Source of the DNA: Chryseobacterium rhizosphaerae
Lineage (GTDB): Bacteria > Bacteroidota > Bacteroidia > Flavobacteriales > Weeksellaceae
Direction of reading: 5' to 3'
DNA: 64,000 nucleotides
Assembly: GCF_003385455.1 (NCBI RefSeq)
Contig: NZ_QNUF01000015.1
Location: forward strand, 45,984 to 109,983
Part shown: positions 46,210 to 54,881 of the stretch, piece after piece
Position numbering within the stretch: position 1 is the stretch's first letter
Layout of the letters: each line of letters begins with the position of its first letter
Made by a program: the position numbers and the translations under genes
The notes under the pieces: generated by a model
Databases searched by the model: none
Told to the model about the DNA's origin: nothing
What the model saw: the letters and a program-made list of their open reading frames with translations, nothing else

Positions 46210-46310
46210 ACTATAAAAAGTATAAAAAACTGGCAAAGTCAAATTCTTTGCGCCTTAAAAACAGTATTTTTGTAAGATATTTCGCGATTTTGCGTTTAAC
46301 CACCTCAAAT

Positions 46311-47234
46311 ATGCATCTACAAGTAAAACAAGCCAACATCGGTTACCAGACCACTTTAATATCCAATGCTAATGCAGAGGCAAAGCTTGGTGATGTATGC
46401 CTGTTGATCGGCAATAACGGGGTTGGGAAAACGACATTAATCAAATCTATTCTCCATCAGATTTCCTTACGGAGTGGAGAAATAGTAATTAATGGTAAAA
46501 ATGTAAAAAAGTTTTCCGTAAAAGAGATTGCTGAGCAGATTGCTGTTGTCTTTTCAAAATCAGTTGTTCCACAGCATTATACGGTTGAAGATCTTATTTC
46601 GTTGGGGAAATATATTTACTATCCTTTTTATTTTGAATTAAAAGAAGAAGACCGAAAAGAAGTCACTCATATTATTGAGGAATTAGATTTAACCCAATAC
46701 CAACATACCCTTCTTAAAAACCTTTCGGACGGTAATCTTCAGAAAGCTTTTATCGGACGGGCTATAACGCAGAATTCCCCTGTTATTATTCTGGATGAAC
46801 CCACTACTCATCTGGATGAGAAAAATAAGATTATCATTCTTAAAACCCTTAGAAAGCTGGCTAAAGAACAGAATAAACTTATCCTGTTTTCTTCTCATGA
46901 CTGGAGGCTGGCGAAGGAATTTGCAGATAAAATATGGTATATCAAGGATAATCAGCTATACTCGGGAATTGTAGAAGATATTTTGATTCAGAATGAGGAA
47001 CTGACTACCACTTCTTTATTTCAAATGAGTGAGAATTTTATAGCCCCTCATATCTCGGCACCCCAGGTTTATAAAGAAATGCTGTATTCTCTGCTGCAAA
47101 AAAACTTCCAAAAAGATCTTTCCGCCTTCCATTTCGATCTCCAGAACCATTTTTGGGTAATTACTAAAGATAACACGAAACAACAATGCCAATCCTTTGA
47201 AGAAATCATTGATTTCATTGGAAACATTCATTAA
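46311..47234 (+). CDS. ABC transporter ATP-binding protein, FecE/BtuD type
   Basis: 307 residues from the ATG at 46311 (MHLQVKQANIGYQ). An upstream in-frame ATG at 46248 would translate the end of the inserted element and is rejected. Walker A is GNNGVGKTT, Walker B VIILDEPTTHLD and the switch histidine FSSHDWRLA. The signature motif reads LSDGNLQK instead of the usual LSGGQ-type, a deviation to note. About 80 extra residues after the nucleotide-binding domain have no recognised fold. It is the natural partner of the permease at 43719. Confidence 0.88.
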   Translation: MHLQVKQANIGYQTTLISNANAEAKLGDVCLLIGNNGVGKTTLIKSILHQISLRSGEIVINGKNVKKFSVKEIAEQIAVVFSKSVVPQHYTVEDLISLGKYIYYPFYFELKEEDRKEVTHIIEELDLTQYQHTLLKNLSDGNLQKAFIGRAITQNSPVIILDEPTTHLDEKNKIIILKTLRKLAKEQNKLILFSSHDWRLAKEFADKIWYIKDNQLYSGIVEDILIQNEELTTTSLFQMSENFIAPHISAPQVYKEMLYSLLQKNFQKDLSAFHFDLQNHFWVITKDNTKQQCQSFEEIIDFIGNIH

Positions 47235-47260
47235 TACTTAGTTTTTATTACTTATTTCAC

Positions 47261-47280
47261 ATACTATGCATGCATAGTAT
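47261..47280. promoter_or_regulatory. Distal palindromic operator upstream of the MarR gene
   Basis: ATACTATGCA followed by TGCATAGTAT is a perfect 20-bp palindrome. A second copy with one mismatch lies 83 bp downstream, about eight helical turns away. Confidence 0.65.
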
Positions 47281-47343
47281 TATGCTAATCATACAATTTA
47301 ATCCACTCAATATCAGATTATTAACAAAATTTAACGTTAATAA

Positions 47344-47375
47344 ATACTATGCATGCATAATATTTACTAAATTTG
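47344..47375 (+). promoter_or_regulatory. Proximal operator and -7 box of the MarR-beta-oxidation operon
   Basis: ATACTATGCA then TGCATAATAT (47344-47363) is a one-mismatch copy of the upstream palindrome. Four bases later the -7 box TAAATTTG (47368-47375) matches the consensus exactly. A dimer on the palindrome would occupy the promoter spacer and repress the operon. Confidence 0.65.
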
Positions 47376-47396
47376 GGTAAAACCATTAGCGCAAAA

Positions 47397-47846
47397 ATGA
47401 TGGATAGAGATAAAATAGAAAACGTAGACTTAATTTTAAAGCAGACCTGGCTGGCTGTTTCAAAAATGTACACAGAATTAGCCCAGGAACATGATTCTAC
47501 AGCAGTACAGGCCCTTACCCTTCTTAAAATTGATCCCAAAGAAGGAACCCGAAGTACGAATCTTGGCCCTAAGATGGCCATAGAGCCGACCTCTTTGACC
47601 AGGATTATCAAACTTTTGGAAGATAACGGATATATCTATAAGGAAAAGACAACCACCGATAAAAGAGAGGTGATCATTAAACTTACAGATAAGGGTTTGA
47701 ATTCAAGAAATATGTCTAAGGAAGTAGTCGTCAACTTTAATAAAAAGGTGATGGAAAAAATTGCTCCCGAGAAGCTTGAAACTTTCAAAGACGTCATGAC
47801 TGAAATCATGAAAATAGCCAACGAATTATTAAATAACAGAAAATAA
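47397..47846 (+). CDS. MarR family regulator, probable repressor of the beta-oxidation operon
   Basis: 149 residues from the ATG at 47397. A TTG at 47373 gives a longer frame but lies within the promoter box and is rejected. The winged helix includes TNLGPKMAIEPTSLTRIIKLLEDNGYI with the wing KTTTDKREVIIKLT. It heads a unit with fadB, thiolase and acyl-CoA dehydrogenase genes, and its promoter has two matching palindromes. It probably senses acyl-CoA or a fatty acid, as FadR-like MarR proteins do; this is inference from context. Confidence 0.88.
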   Translation: MMDRDKIENVDLILKQTWLAVSKMYTELAQEHDSTAVQALTLLKIDPKEGTRSTNLGPKMAIEPTSLTRIIKLLEDNGYIYKEKTTTDKREVIIKLTDKGLNSRNMSKEVVVNFNKKVMEKIAPEKLETFKDVMTEIMKIANELLNNRK

Positions 47847-47901
47847 ATTATAATGAAACCGTATGGTTACATACGACCTTATTAAAAATAAAAATTTACA
47901 T

Positions 47902-50307
47902 ATGAAAAGAAGAATCAAACATGTAACGGTTCTTGGTTCAGGAATTATGGGAAGCGGTATCGCAGCTCACTTCGCCAACATCGGTGTTGAAGTGTCACTT
48001 TTGGATATTGTTCCTTTTGAACTGACTGAAGCTGAGCAGAAAAAAGGTTTGACCAAAGATGACAAAGTAGTAAGAAACAGAATTGCTACCGAAAACTTTG
48101 AAAAACTGAAAAAAGCAAGTCCTGCACTTCTTTATTCTCCAAAGTTTGCAGATAGAATCAAAATAGGAAACTTCGATGATGATCTACAGAAAATAAAAAA
48201 TACAGACTGGATCATTGAAGTAGTGGTAGAAAGACTTGATATCAAGAAATCGGTATACGAAAAGATTGAACAGTTCAGAAAGCCGGGTACATTGATTTCT
48301 TCTAATACATCCGGTATTCCGATCCATTTCTTAACAGAAGGAAGAAGTGAGGATTTCAAAAAATATTTTGCTGGAACACACTTCTTTAATCCGGTAAGAT
48401 ATCTTCCTCTTTTAGAGATTATCCCTACCAATGATACTGATCCTGAGATTATAGATTTCTATATGAATTATGGAGCTAAATTCCTGGGTAAAACTACCGT
48501 TCTGGCAAAAGATACTCCAGCATTTATCGCCAACAGAATTGGTGTATTTTCTATGATGGATCTTCTTCATAATGTACAGAAATTAGGATTAACGGTTTCT
48601 GATGTAGATAAATTGACAGGTCCTGTCATTGGACGTCCTAAATCTGCAACATTCAGAACCGCTGATGTAGTAGGTCTTGATACATTGGTAATGGTAGCAA
48701 ACGGAGTTCGTCAAAGCGGCGCTGAAGCTAACGATTTCAATGATGTATTTGCTCTTCCGGGTTATATCCAGAAAATGATGGATAATAAATGGTTAGGATC
48801 AAAAACAGAACAGGGCTTCTATAAAAAAGTAAAAAATGCTGAAGGTAAATCTGAAATTCACGGATTAAACCTTGATACTTTAGAATACGAACTTCAGGGA
48901 AAATCTTCATTCCCTACCCTTGAGCTTACAAAAGCGATCGACAAACCAATCGACAGATTCAAAGTATTGATCGGTGGTAAAGATAAAGCGGGTGAATTGT
49001 ACAGAAAATCTTTAGGAGCACTATTCGCTTACGTTTCTCATAAAGTTCCTGAAATTTCTGACGAGGTTTACAAAATTGATGATGCTATGAGAGCCGGTTT
49101 CGGATGGGAAAATGGCCCGTTTGAGATCTGGGATGCCGTAGGAGTAGCAAAAGGTACAGAGCTGGCAAAAGATGCGGGATATGAAGTTTCAGACTGGGTA
49201 AAAGCTTTAGCCGACAAAGGAGAAACCTTCTATAAAGTAAATGATGAAGGACAAAGTATCTTTTACGACAAAAACTCAGGAAACTATAATAATATTCCGG
49301 GACAAGATGCTTTTATCATCTTAGATAATATCAGAAAGAACAAAACAATCTGGAGTAATTCAGGAGCTGCTATTGAAGATTTAGGAGATGGAATCATCAA
49401 CTTTGAGATCCGTTCCAAAATGAACTCTCTTGGAGGCGAAGTTCTTGACGGCTTAAACAGAGCAATTGATTTAGCAGAAAAAGAATACGATGGACTGGTT
49501 GTAGGAAACCAGGGTTCTAACTTCTCTGTAGGAGCTAACCTTGCGATGATCCTTATGATGGCTATTGAGCAGGATTGGGATGATTTAAATATGGCGATCG
49601 CCTACTTCCAGAAAACAATGATGAGAGTAAGATACTCCTCTATTCCTGTAGTAGTTGCTCCTCACGGAATGACTTTAGGAGGTGGTTGTGAAATGACCAT
49701 GCATGCAGACAGAGTGGTTGCCGCAGCAGAAACATACATCGGACTGGTAGAAACCGGAGTGGGTGTAATTCCTGGAGGTGGTGGTACAAAAGAACTTACC
49801 CTAAGAACTTCAAGAGAATTCCATAGCGATGACGTTAAAAACAACAGACTTCGTGAAGCTTTCATGAACATTGCTATGGGTAAAGTAGCCACTTCAGCGT
49901 ACGAAGCTTACGATATGGGAATCCTTGAAAAAGGTAAAGATATCGTTTCAGTAAGCAAAAACAGACAGATTGCAGAAGCTAAAAAGGTAGCAAAACTATT
50001 AGCGGAACAAGGATATACCCAGCCTATCGAACAAAGAGTAAAAGTATTAGGTAAAGATGCACTAGGAATGTTCTATGTAGGAACAGACCAGATGCTTACC
50101 GGAAACTATATTTCTGCTCACGACAAGAAAATTGCAGATAAACTGGCCAATGTAATGGTAGGTGGAAATCTATCTGAACCAACAGTAGTTACCGAACAAT
50201 ACTTACTGAACCTTGAAAGAGAAACATTCTTATCCCTTTGCGGAGAAAGGAAAACCCTTGAAAGAATCCAGTACATGTTGCAGAATGGAAAACCGTTGAG
50301 AAATTAA
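47902..50307 (+). CDS. fadB: 3-hydroxyacyl-CoA dehydrogenase / enoyl-CoA hydratase
   Basis: 801 residues from the ATG at 47902 (MKRRIKHVTVLG). The ATG at 47863 adds 13 unconserved residues. The N-terminal part has the NAD motif VLGSGIMGSGIA and the dehydrogenase segment GTHFFNPVRYLPLLEIIP. The C-terminal part (about 480-700) is a hydratase/isomerase fold with NFSVGANLAMI and GMTLGGGCEMTMHADRVVAA. It hydrates enoyl-CoA and oxidises 3-hydroxyacyl-CoA in fatty acid degradation. The domain order (dehydrogenase first) is that of the FadN/YusL type, not E. coli FadB. Confidence 0.93.
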   Translation: MKRRIKHVTVLGSGIMGSGIAAHFANIGVEVSLLDIVPFELTEAEQKKGLTKDDKVVRNRIATENFEKLKKASPALLYSPKFADRIKIGNFDDDLQKIKNTDWIIEVVVERLDIKKSVYEKIEQFRKPGTLISSNTSGIPIHFLTEGRSEDFKKYFAGTHFFNPVRYLPLLEIIPTNDTDPEIIDFYMNYGAKFLGKTTVLAKDTPAFIANRIGVFSMMDLLHNVQKLGLTVSDVDKLTGPVIGRPKSATFRTADVVGLDTLVMVANGVRQSGAEANDFNDVFALPGYIQKMMDNKWLGSKTEQGFYKKVKNAEGKSEIHGLNLDTLEYELQGKSSFPTLELTKAIDKPIDRFKVLIGGKDKAGELYRKSLGALFAYVSHKVPEISDEVYKIDDAMRAGFGWENGPFEIWDAVGVAKGTELAKDAGYEVSDWVKALADKGETFYKVNDEGQSIFYDKNSGNYNNIPGQDAFIILDNIRKNKTIWSNSGAAIEDLGDGIINFEIRSKMNSLGGEVLDGLNRAIDLAEKEYDGLVVGNQGSNFSVGANLAMILMMAIEQDWDDLNMAIAYFQKTMMRVRYSSIPVVVAPHGMTLGGGCEMTMHADRVVAAAETYIGLVETGVGVIPGGGGTKELTLRTSREFHSDDVKNNRLREAFMNIAMGKVATSAYEAYDMGILEKGKDIVSVSKNRQIAEAKKVAKLLAEQGYTQPIEQRVKVLGKDALGMFYVGTDQMLTGNYISAHDKKIADKLANVMVGGNLSEPTVVTEQYLLNLERETFLSLCGERKTLERIQYMLQNGKPLRN

Positions 50308-50341
50308 TTTGTATAATGTCGGTTGTAAAATGTAAAAAGTA
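50308..50341 (+). repeat. Left inverted repeat of the S23 cassette
   Basis: Starting on the base after the fadB stop codon, TGTATAATGTCGGTTGTA and AAATGTAAAAAGTA are built from the word TGTAnAATGT. The complement of 50747-50780 uses the same words, including GTCGGCTG. Together they flank the four-helix-bundle gene. Confidence 0.6.
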
Positions 50342-50346
50342 TTGAC

Positions 50347-50700
50347 ATGCACAACTTTAGAGAACTAGAAGTTTGGAAAAAATCAATTATGCTGTGTAAG
50401 CATTATTATTTAATTTCCAAGGATTTCCCTAAAGATGAATTGTTTGGATTAACATCTCAATCAAGAAGAAGTTTATATTCTATTCCTTCAAATATTGCTG
50501 AAGGAGCCGGAAGAGACAGTAATCCTCAATTTTGTCAGTTCTTAAACATTGCATTAGGTTCATCATTTGAATTTGAAACTCAGGCTATAATCAGCAATGA
50601 TTTAGGTTTTATAAAGGAAAATGACTTTGAATTACTAATGACCGAAATCAGACATATTCAAAATATGATAATTAAATTAAAACAAAATTATTCAAAATAG
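50347..50700 (+). CDS. Four-helix-bundle protein of the S23 (23S rRNA intervening sequence) family
   Basis: 117 residues of the S23/Avd-like helical bundle: FRELEVWKKSIMLCKHYY at the start, the central motif SQSRRSLYSIPSNIAEGAGR and the late helices QFLNIALGSSFEFETQAII. S23 proteins were first seen in intervening sequences of 23S rRNA and share a fold with the accessory protein Avd of diversity-generating retroelements. Their function in free-standing form is unknown. The gene lies between two beta-oxidation genes, flanked by degenerate inverted repeats, and has no metabolic link to them. Confidence 0.9.
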   Translation: MHNFRELEVWKKSIMLCKHYYLISKDFPKDELFGLTSQSRRSLYSIPSNIAEGAGRDSNPQFCQFLNIALGSSFEFETQAIISNDLGFIKENDFELLMTEIRHIQNMIIKLKQNYSK

Positions 50701-50746
50701 AATTGTACAAAGTACAGTGTGGGTATATAAAATCTTGTAACAAGTA

Positions 50747-50780
50747 CAGCCGACATTTTACATTATACATTTTACAAAAA
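50747..50780 (-). repeat. Right inverted repeat of the S23 cassette
   Basis: CAGCCGACATTTTACATT and ATACATTTTACAAAAA are the inverted counterpart of 50308-50341, word by word rather than base by base. The thiolase start codon follows ten bases later. Confidence 0.6.
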
Positions 50781-50790
50781 TTTATAAAAA

Positions 50791-51969
50791 ATGAAACAAG
50801 CATATATAGTAAAGGGTTTTAGATCTGCCGTTGGAAAAGCTCCAAAAGGAAGTTTAAGATTCACAAGACCTGACGTCATGGCAGCTACCGTTATTGAAAA
50901 ATTAATGGCTGAGCTTCCGCAATTAGATAAAAACAGAATTGATGACCTTATTGTTGGGAATGCTATGCCGGAAGCTGAGCAAGGGCTTAACGTGGCACGT
51001 CTGATCTCCTTAATGGGGTTAAATACAGACAAAGTTCCGGGAGTAACCGTTAACAGATACTGTGCTTCAGGAAGTGAAGCTATTGCTATTGCTTCAGCAA
51101 AAATTCAGGCCGGAATGGCTGATTGTATTATTGCCGGGGGTACAGAATCTATGTCTTATATTCCAATGGGAGGTTACAAACCGGTTCCTGAAACGGATAT
51201 TGCAAAGACTAACCCTGATTACTACTGGGGAATGGGTTACACCGCTGAAGAAGTAGCCAAGCAATATAATATCACAAGAGAAGAGCAGGATCAGTTTGCT
51301 TTTGAATCTCATGTAAAAGCCTTAAAAGCTAATCAGGAAGGAAAATTTGTCAATCAGATTGTTCCGATCCCGGTAGAATATAATTTCCTGGATGAAAATC
51401 AGAAAATGCAGACTAAAAAGTTCGATTTCTCTGTAGACGAAGGTCCAAGAAAAGACACTTCTTTTGAAGGGTTATCAAAATTAAGACCTGTATTTGCCAA
51501 CGGAGGTAGTGTAACTGCCGGAAACTCTTCTCAGATGAGTGACGGAGCTGCTTTTGTAATGGTAATGAGTGAAGAAATGGTGAAGGAATTAGGATTGGAA
51601 CCGGAAGCAAGACTGGTAGCTTATGCAGCTGCAGGACTTGAACCGAGAATCATGGGAATGGGACCTATTTATGCGATTCCAAAAGCGTTAAAACAGGCAG
51701 GTTTAGAATTAAAAGATATTGACTTGATTGAACTTAATGAAGCTTTCGCTTCTCAGTCTGTTGCTATTAAAAAAGAACTGGGCCTAAACCCTGATATTTT
51801 AAATGTAAACGGAGGGGCAATCGCTCTTGGGCATCCACTGGGATGTACAGGAACCAAGCTTACCGTTCAGCTTTTAGACGAAATGAGAAAGCGTGGCAAC
51901 AAATACGGAATGGTTTCTATGTGTGTAGGAACAGGGCAAGGTGCTGCTTCAATTTTTGAATTGCTGTAA
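50791..51969 (+). CDS. fadA: Acetyl-CoA C-acyltransferase (3-ketoacyl-CoA thiolase)
   Basis: 392 residues of thiolase fold with all active-site residues: Cys91 in [11 protein letters not shown], His348 in [14 protein letters not shown] and Cys378 in [11 protein letters not shown]. It cleaves 3-ketoacyl-CoA to acetyl-CoA and a shortened acyl-CoA. It is the partner of fadB, from which it is now separated by the S23 cassette. Confidence 0.95.
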   Translation: MKQAYIVKGFRSAVGKAPKGSLRFTRPDVMAATVIEKLMAELPQLDKNRIDDLIVGNAMPEAEQGLNVARLISLMGLNTDKVPGVTVNRYCASGSEAIAIASAKIQAGMADCIIAGGTESMSYIPMGGYKPVPETDIAKTNPDYYWGMGYTAEEVAKQYNITREEQDQFAFESHVKALKANQEGKFVNQIVPIPVEYNFLDENQKMQTKKFDFSVDEGPRKDTSFEGLSKLRPVFANGGSVTAGNSSQMSDGAAFVMVMSEEMVKELGLEPEARLVAYAAAGLEPRIMGMGPIYAIPKALKQAGLELKDIDLIELNEAFASQSVAIKKELGLNPDILNVNGGAIALGHPLGCTGTKLTVQLLDEMRKRGNKYGMVSMCVGTGQGAASIFELL

Positions 51970-52070
51970 TTGTACAATGTCGGTTGTATAATGTATAAAG
52001 TAATAAGACTTACAAAATAATACCCTAAGAAAAGTACAATGTACATTTTACATTATACTTTTTACAAAAA
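51970..52070. repeat. Gene-free inverted-repeat element, relic-like copy of the S23 cassette ends
   Basis: The element starts on the base after the thiolase stop codon. The left arm (TGTACAATGTCGGTTGTA and on, 51970-52002) shares its first words with the left arm at 50308. The right arm (52034-52070; GTACAATGTACATTTTACA and on) ends in ACTTTTTACAAAAA. The arms can pair over TATAATGTA words. No frame lies between them. Confidence 0.65.
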
Positions 52071-52085
52071 ATAAAAAAAACAAAT

Positions 52086-53861
52086 ATGGCTACATTAAAA
52101 GGCGGGGAATTCCTAATTAAACAAATTCCTGCAAACGAAATTTTCAGTATTGAAGAACTGAACGAAGAACAAAAAATGCTTCGTGATTCTGCAAAAGAAT
52201 TTATTGACAGAGAGGTGGTTCCTCAAAAAGAGCGTTTTGAAAAGAAAGATTATGCATTAACTGAAGAAACAATGCGTAAATTGGGTGAAATGGGAATGCT
52301 CGGGATATCTGTTCCTGAAGAATACGGAGGTTTAGGAATGGGCTTTGTAACGACCATGCTTGCCTGTGATTACATTTCCGGGGCTACAGGATCATTAGCA
52401 ACAGCTTACGGTGCTCATACGGGTATTGGAACTCTTCCTATCGTTCTTTATGGAACTGAAGAGCAAAAGAAAAAATACCTTCCGGACCTGGCAACAGGAA
52501 CAAAATTCGGAGCTTACTGTTTAACGGAACCGGATGCTGGTTCTGATGCCAACTCAGGAAAAACAAGAGCTAAACTTTCCGAAGACGGAAAACACTATAT
52601 TATCAATGGTCAGAAAATGTGGATCTCCAATGCAGGATTTGCAGATACATTCACATTATTTGCTAAAATTGATGATGATAAAAATATCACAGGTTTTATA
52701 ATCAACCGTTCTGAACTTGAGAATCCTGAAAGCTTAACTTTCGGTGAAGAAGAACATAAGCTAGGTATTCGTGCCTCTTCTACCCGTCAGGTATTCTTCA
52801 ATGATATGAAAATTCCTGTAGAAAATCTTTTAGGAGAAAGAAACAACGGTTTTAAAATTGCTTTAAATGCACTTAACGTTGGCCGTATCAAATTAGCGGC
52901 AGCTTGTTTAGATGCACAGAGAAGAATTTTAAACCACTCTATCCAATATTCTAACGAGAGAAAGCAGTTTGGAGTTTCTATTTCAACTTTTGGGGCGATC
53001 AGAAAGAAAATTGCTGAAATGGCTACCGGTGTATTCGTAAGTGAAGCTGGTTCTTACAGAGGGGCAAAGGATATTCAGGATAAAATTGATGAATTGGTTG
53101 CTGGCGGAATGGATCATCAGGCAGCTGAGCTGAAGGGTGTTGAAGAATTCGCTGTAGAATGTTCAATCCTTAAAGTATTCGTTTCTGACCTTGCACAGCA
53201 CACTGCTGATGAAGGAATCCAGGTATACGGAGGAATGGGATTCTCTGAAGACACTCCAATGGAATCTGCATGGAGAGATTCAAGAATTTCAAGAATCTAT
53301 GAAGGAACGAACGAAATCAACAGATTGTTAGCAGTAGGAATGCTTATTAAAAGAGCAATGAAAGGTGAATTAGACCTTTTATCTCCTGCAATGGCAATCA
53401 GCAAGGAGTTAATGGGAATCCCTTCATTTGAAGTTCCTGATTATTCAGAATTTATGAGTGAGGAAAAAGCAATTATCGCAAACCTTAAGAAAGTTTTCCT
53501 AATGGTTTCAGGAGCTGCTCTTCAGAAATATATGATGGATATTGAAAAACAACAACATTTATTATTAAATGCCTCTGAAATCCTTAACCAGATCTATATG
53601 GCAGAATCTGCGGTATTAAGAGTTGAGAAACATTTCTCTCCTGACTCTGTACAAGCTGCAATGGCTCAGCTAAACCTTTACAAGGCTGTTGAGAAGATCA
53701 TCGTTGCTGCTAAAGAAGGAATTATTTCTTTTGCTGAAGGTGATGAGCAAAGAATGATGCTTTCAGGATTAAGAAGATTTACAAAATATGCTAATCATCC
53801 AAATGTAGTGGCCTTAACTGAAAAAGTAGCGGCTCATTATATTGAAAAAGGAGCTTATTAG
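52086..53861 (+). CDS. Acyl-CoA dehydrogenase, long form
   Basis: 591 residues, longer than short-chain enzymes because of a C-terminal extension (about 430-591) like that of very-long-chain dehydrogenases. FAD and substrate motifs are YCLTEPDAGSDANSGKT, KMWISNAGFAD and QVYGGMGFSEDTPMES. The likely catalytic base is the glutamate in IYEGTNEIN (near residue 406). It makes trans-2-enoyl-CoA, the first step of beta-oxidation, and completes the pathway with fadB and the thiolase. A terminator follows. Confidence 0.94.
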   Translation: MATLKGGEFLIKQIPANEIFSIEELNEEQKMLRDSAKEFIDREVVPQKERFEKKDYALTEETMRKLGEMGMLGISVPEEYGGLGMGFVTTMLACDYISGATGSLATAYGAHTGIGTLPIVLYGTEEQKKKYLPDLATGTKFGAYCLTEPDAGSDANSGKTRAKLSEDGKHYIINGQKMWISNAGFADTFTLFAKIDDDKNITGFIINRSELENPESLTFGEEEHKLGIRASSTRQVFFNDMKIPVENLLGERNNGFKIALNALNVGRIKLAAACLDAQRRILNHSIQYSNERKQFGVSISTFGAIRKKIAEMATGVFVSEAGSYRGAKDIQDKIDELVAGGMDHQAAELKGVEEFAVECSILKVFVSDLAQHTADEGIQVYGGMGFSEDTPMESAWRDSRISRIYEGTNEINRLLAVGMLIKRAMKGELDLLSPAMAISKELMGIPSFEVPDYSEFMSEEKAIIANLKKVFLMVSGAALQKYMMDIEKQQHLLLNASEILNQIYMAESAVLRVEKHFSPDSVQAAMAQLNLYKAVEKIIVAAKEGIISFAEGDEQRMMLSGLRRFTKYANHPNVVALTEKVAAHYIEKGAY

Positions 53862-53885
53862 TCTTTTATAACATAAATTTGATTC

Positions 53886-53912
53886 AAAACGTCCCATTTT
53901 GGGGCGTTTTTT
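53886..53912 (+). terminator. Terminator of the beta-oxidation operon
   Basis: AAAACGTCCC (53886-53895) pairs with GGGGCGTTTT (53901-53910), with one G-U pair, and a T-run follows. Confidence 0.8.
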
Positions 53913-54018
53913 ATGCTTATATACAAATTATAAAATATCAATAGAATCTTAAAAAGTTTTGGAATTCAATATTTTTTCCTAATTTTATTTATAAACTAAT
54001 ACCTTAAAATAAATACTT

Positions 54019-54354
54019 ATGGGAAAATTCGTTATTTCAAAAAGAACAAACGGTGAATTTCAATTTAACCTTAAAGCAGGAAACGGACAGGTAATCTTAA
54101 CAAGCCAGGGATACAGCTCAAAATCTGCCTGTGAAAACGGAGTAGAATCTGTGAGAACCAATTCTCAGGATGATACAAAGTATGAAAGAAATAAGGCTAA
54201 AGATGACAGATGTTATTTTAATCTTAAAGCTGGAAACGGACAGATCATAGGATCAAGTCAGATGTACGAATCTGAAAACGGCATGGAAAACGGAATAGAA
54301 TCCGTAAAAAACAATGCTCCACATGCCTCTTTGGATGATGAAACAAATTTGTAA
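54019..54354 (+). CDS. YegP-like protein with two DUF1508 repeats
   Basis: 111 residues made of two copies of a ~50-residue unit: FQFNLKAGNGQVILTSQGY (from about 14) and CYFNLKAGNGQIIGSSQMY (from about 65). Each is followed by a helix ending NGVESVR or NGIESVK. This tandem layout is that of YegP, a small cytoplasmic protein of unknown function. The gene has its own terminator at 54378. Confidence 0.88.
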   Translation: MGKFVISKRTNGEFQFNLKAGNGQVILTSQGYSSKSACENGVESVRTNSQDDTKYERNKAKDDRCYFNLKAGNGQIIGSSQMYESENGMENGIESVKNNAPHASLDDETNL

Positions 54355-54377
54355 AAAACATCTGAAATATTCTCAAC

Positions 54378-54414
54378 AAAATGTCTTATCTTTTTAAGGC
54401 ATTTTTTATTTTTG
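54378..54414 (+). terminator. Terminator of the YegP-like gene fused to the next gene's -7 box
   Basis: AAAATGTCTTA (54378-54388) pairs with TAAGGCATTTT (54395-54405), with one G-U. The T-tail runs straight into TATTTTTG (54407-54414), an exact -7 box 20 bases before the HD-hydrolase start, so one stretch ends one transcript and begins the next. Confidence 0.65.
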
Positions 54415-54434
54415 TATTCTATTTTTTCAGAAAA

Positions 54435-54881
54435 ATGACAAAAGAAGATTTATTACATAAAGCTATTAAAATAGCAAGCAAAGCACACAAAGGGCAAACT
54501 GATAAGTACCATGCTCCCTATATTGCTCATGTGATGCGTGTCATGGAATATGGCAAAACACTGGATGAAAAAATAGTGGGTGTACTGCATGACGTTGTAG
54601 AAGATCATCCACTGGAGTTCAGCCTGGATTATTTAAGAACCGAAGGTTTCCCGGAATATATCATTTTCGCGATCAGCTGTCTTACCAAGTTTGATCCGGA
54701 AGAAGATTACGACGAATTTGTAAAAAGAACCGAAAGATCACCACTGGCTGTTGCAGTAAAGTTAAATGACCTTCGGGACAATATGGACCTTAGAAGAGTA
54801 AACAGGGAACTTAGCCCTAAAGATATCAAAAGGTTTAATAAATACCTGAAAGCCTATCATTATCTGATAGACAAGTATTAA
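54435..54881 (+). CDS. HD-domain phosphohydrolase, small SpoT-like (MESH1-like)
   Basis: 148 residues from the ATG at 54435 (MTKEDLLHKAIKI). The frame from 54381 would translate the terminator and promoter and is rejected. The HD metal motif is VGVLHDVVEDHP, with upstream histidine in APYIAHVMRV and downstream aspartate in VAVKLNDLRDNMD, the arrangement of RelA/SpoT hydrolase domains. It may hydrolyse (p)ppGpp or a related nucleotide. The stop overlaps the convergent DUF2490 gene by four bases. Confidence 0.8.
   Translation: MTKEDLLHKAIKIASKAHKGQTDKYHAPYIAHVMRVMEYGKTLDEKIVGVLHDVVEDHPLEFSLDYLRTEGFPEYIIFAISCLTKFDPEEDYDEFVKRTERSPLAVAVKLNDLRDNMDLRRVNRELSPKDIKRFNKYLKAYHYLIDKY

Noticed and set aside
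46248..46310. Longer start for the ABC ATPase at 46248
   Set aside because: The first 21 residues would be encoded by the right end of the GxxExxY cassette; the ATG at 46311 matches the usual family N terminus.
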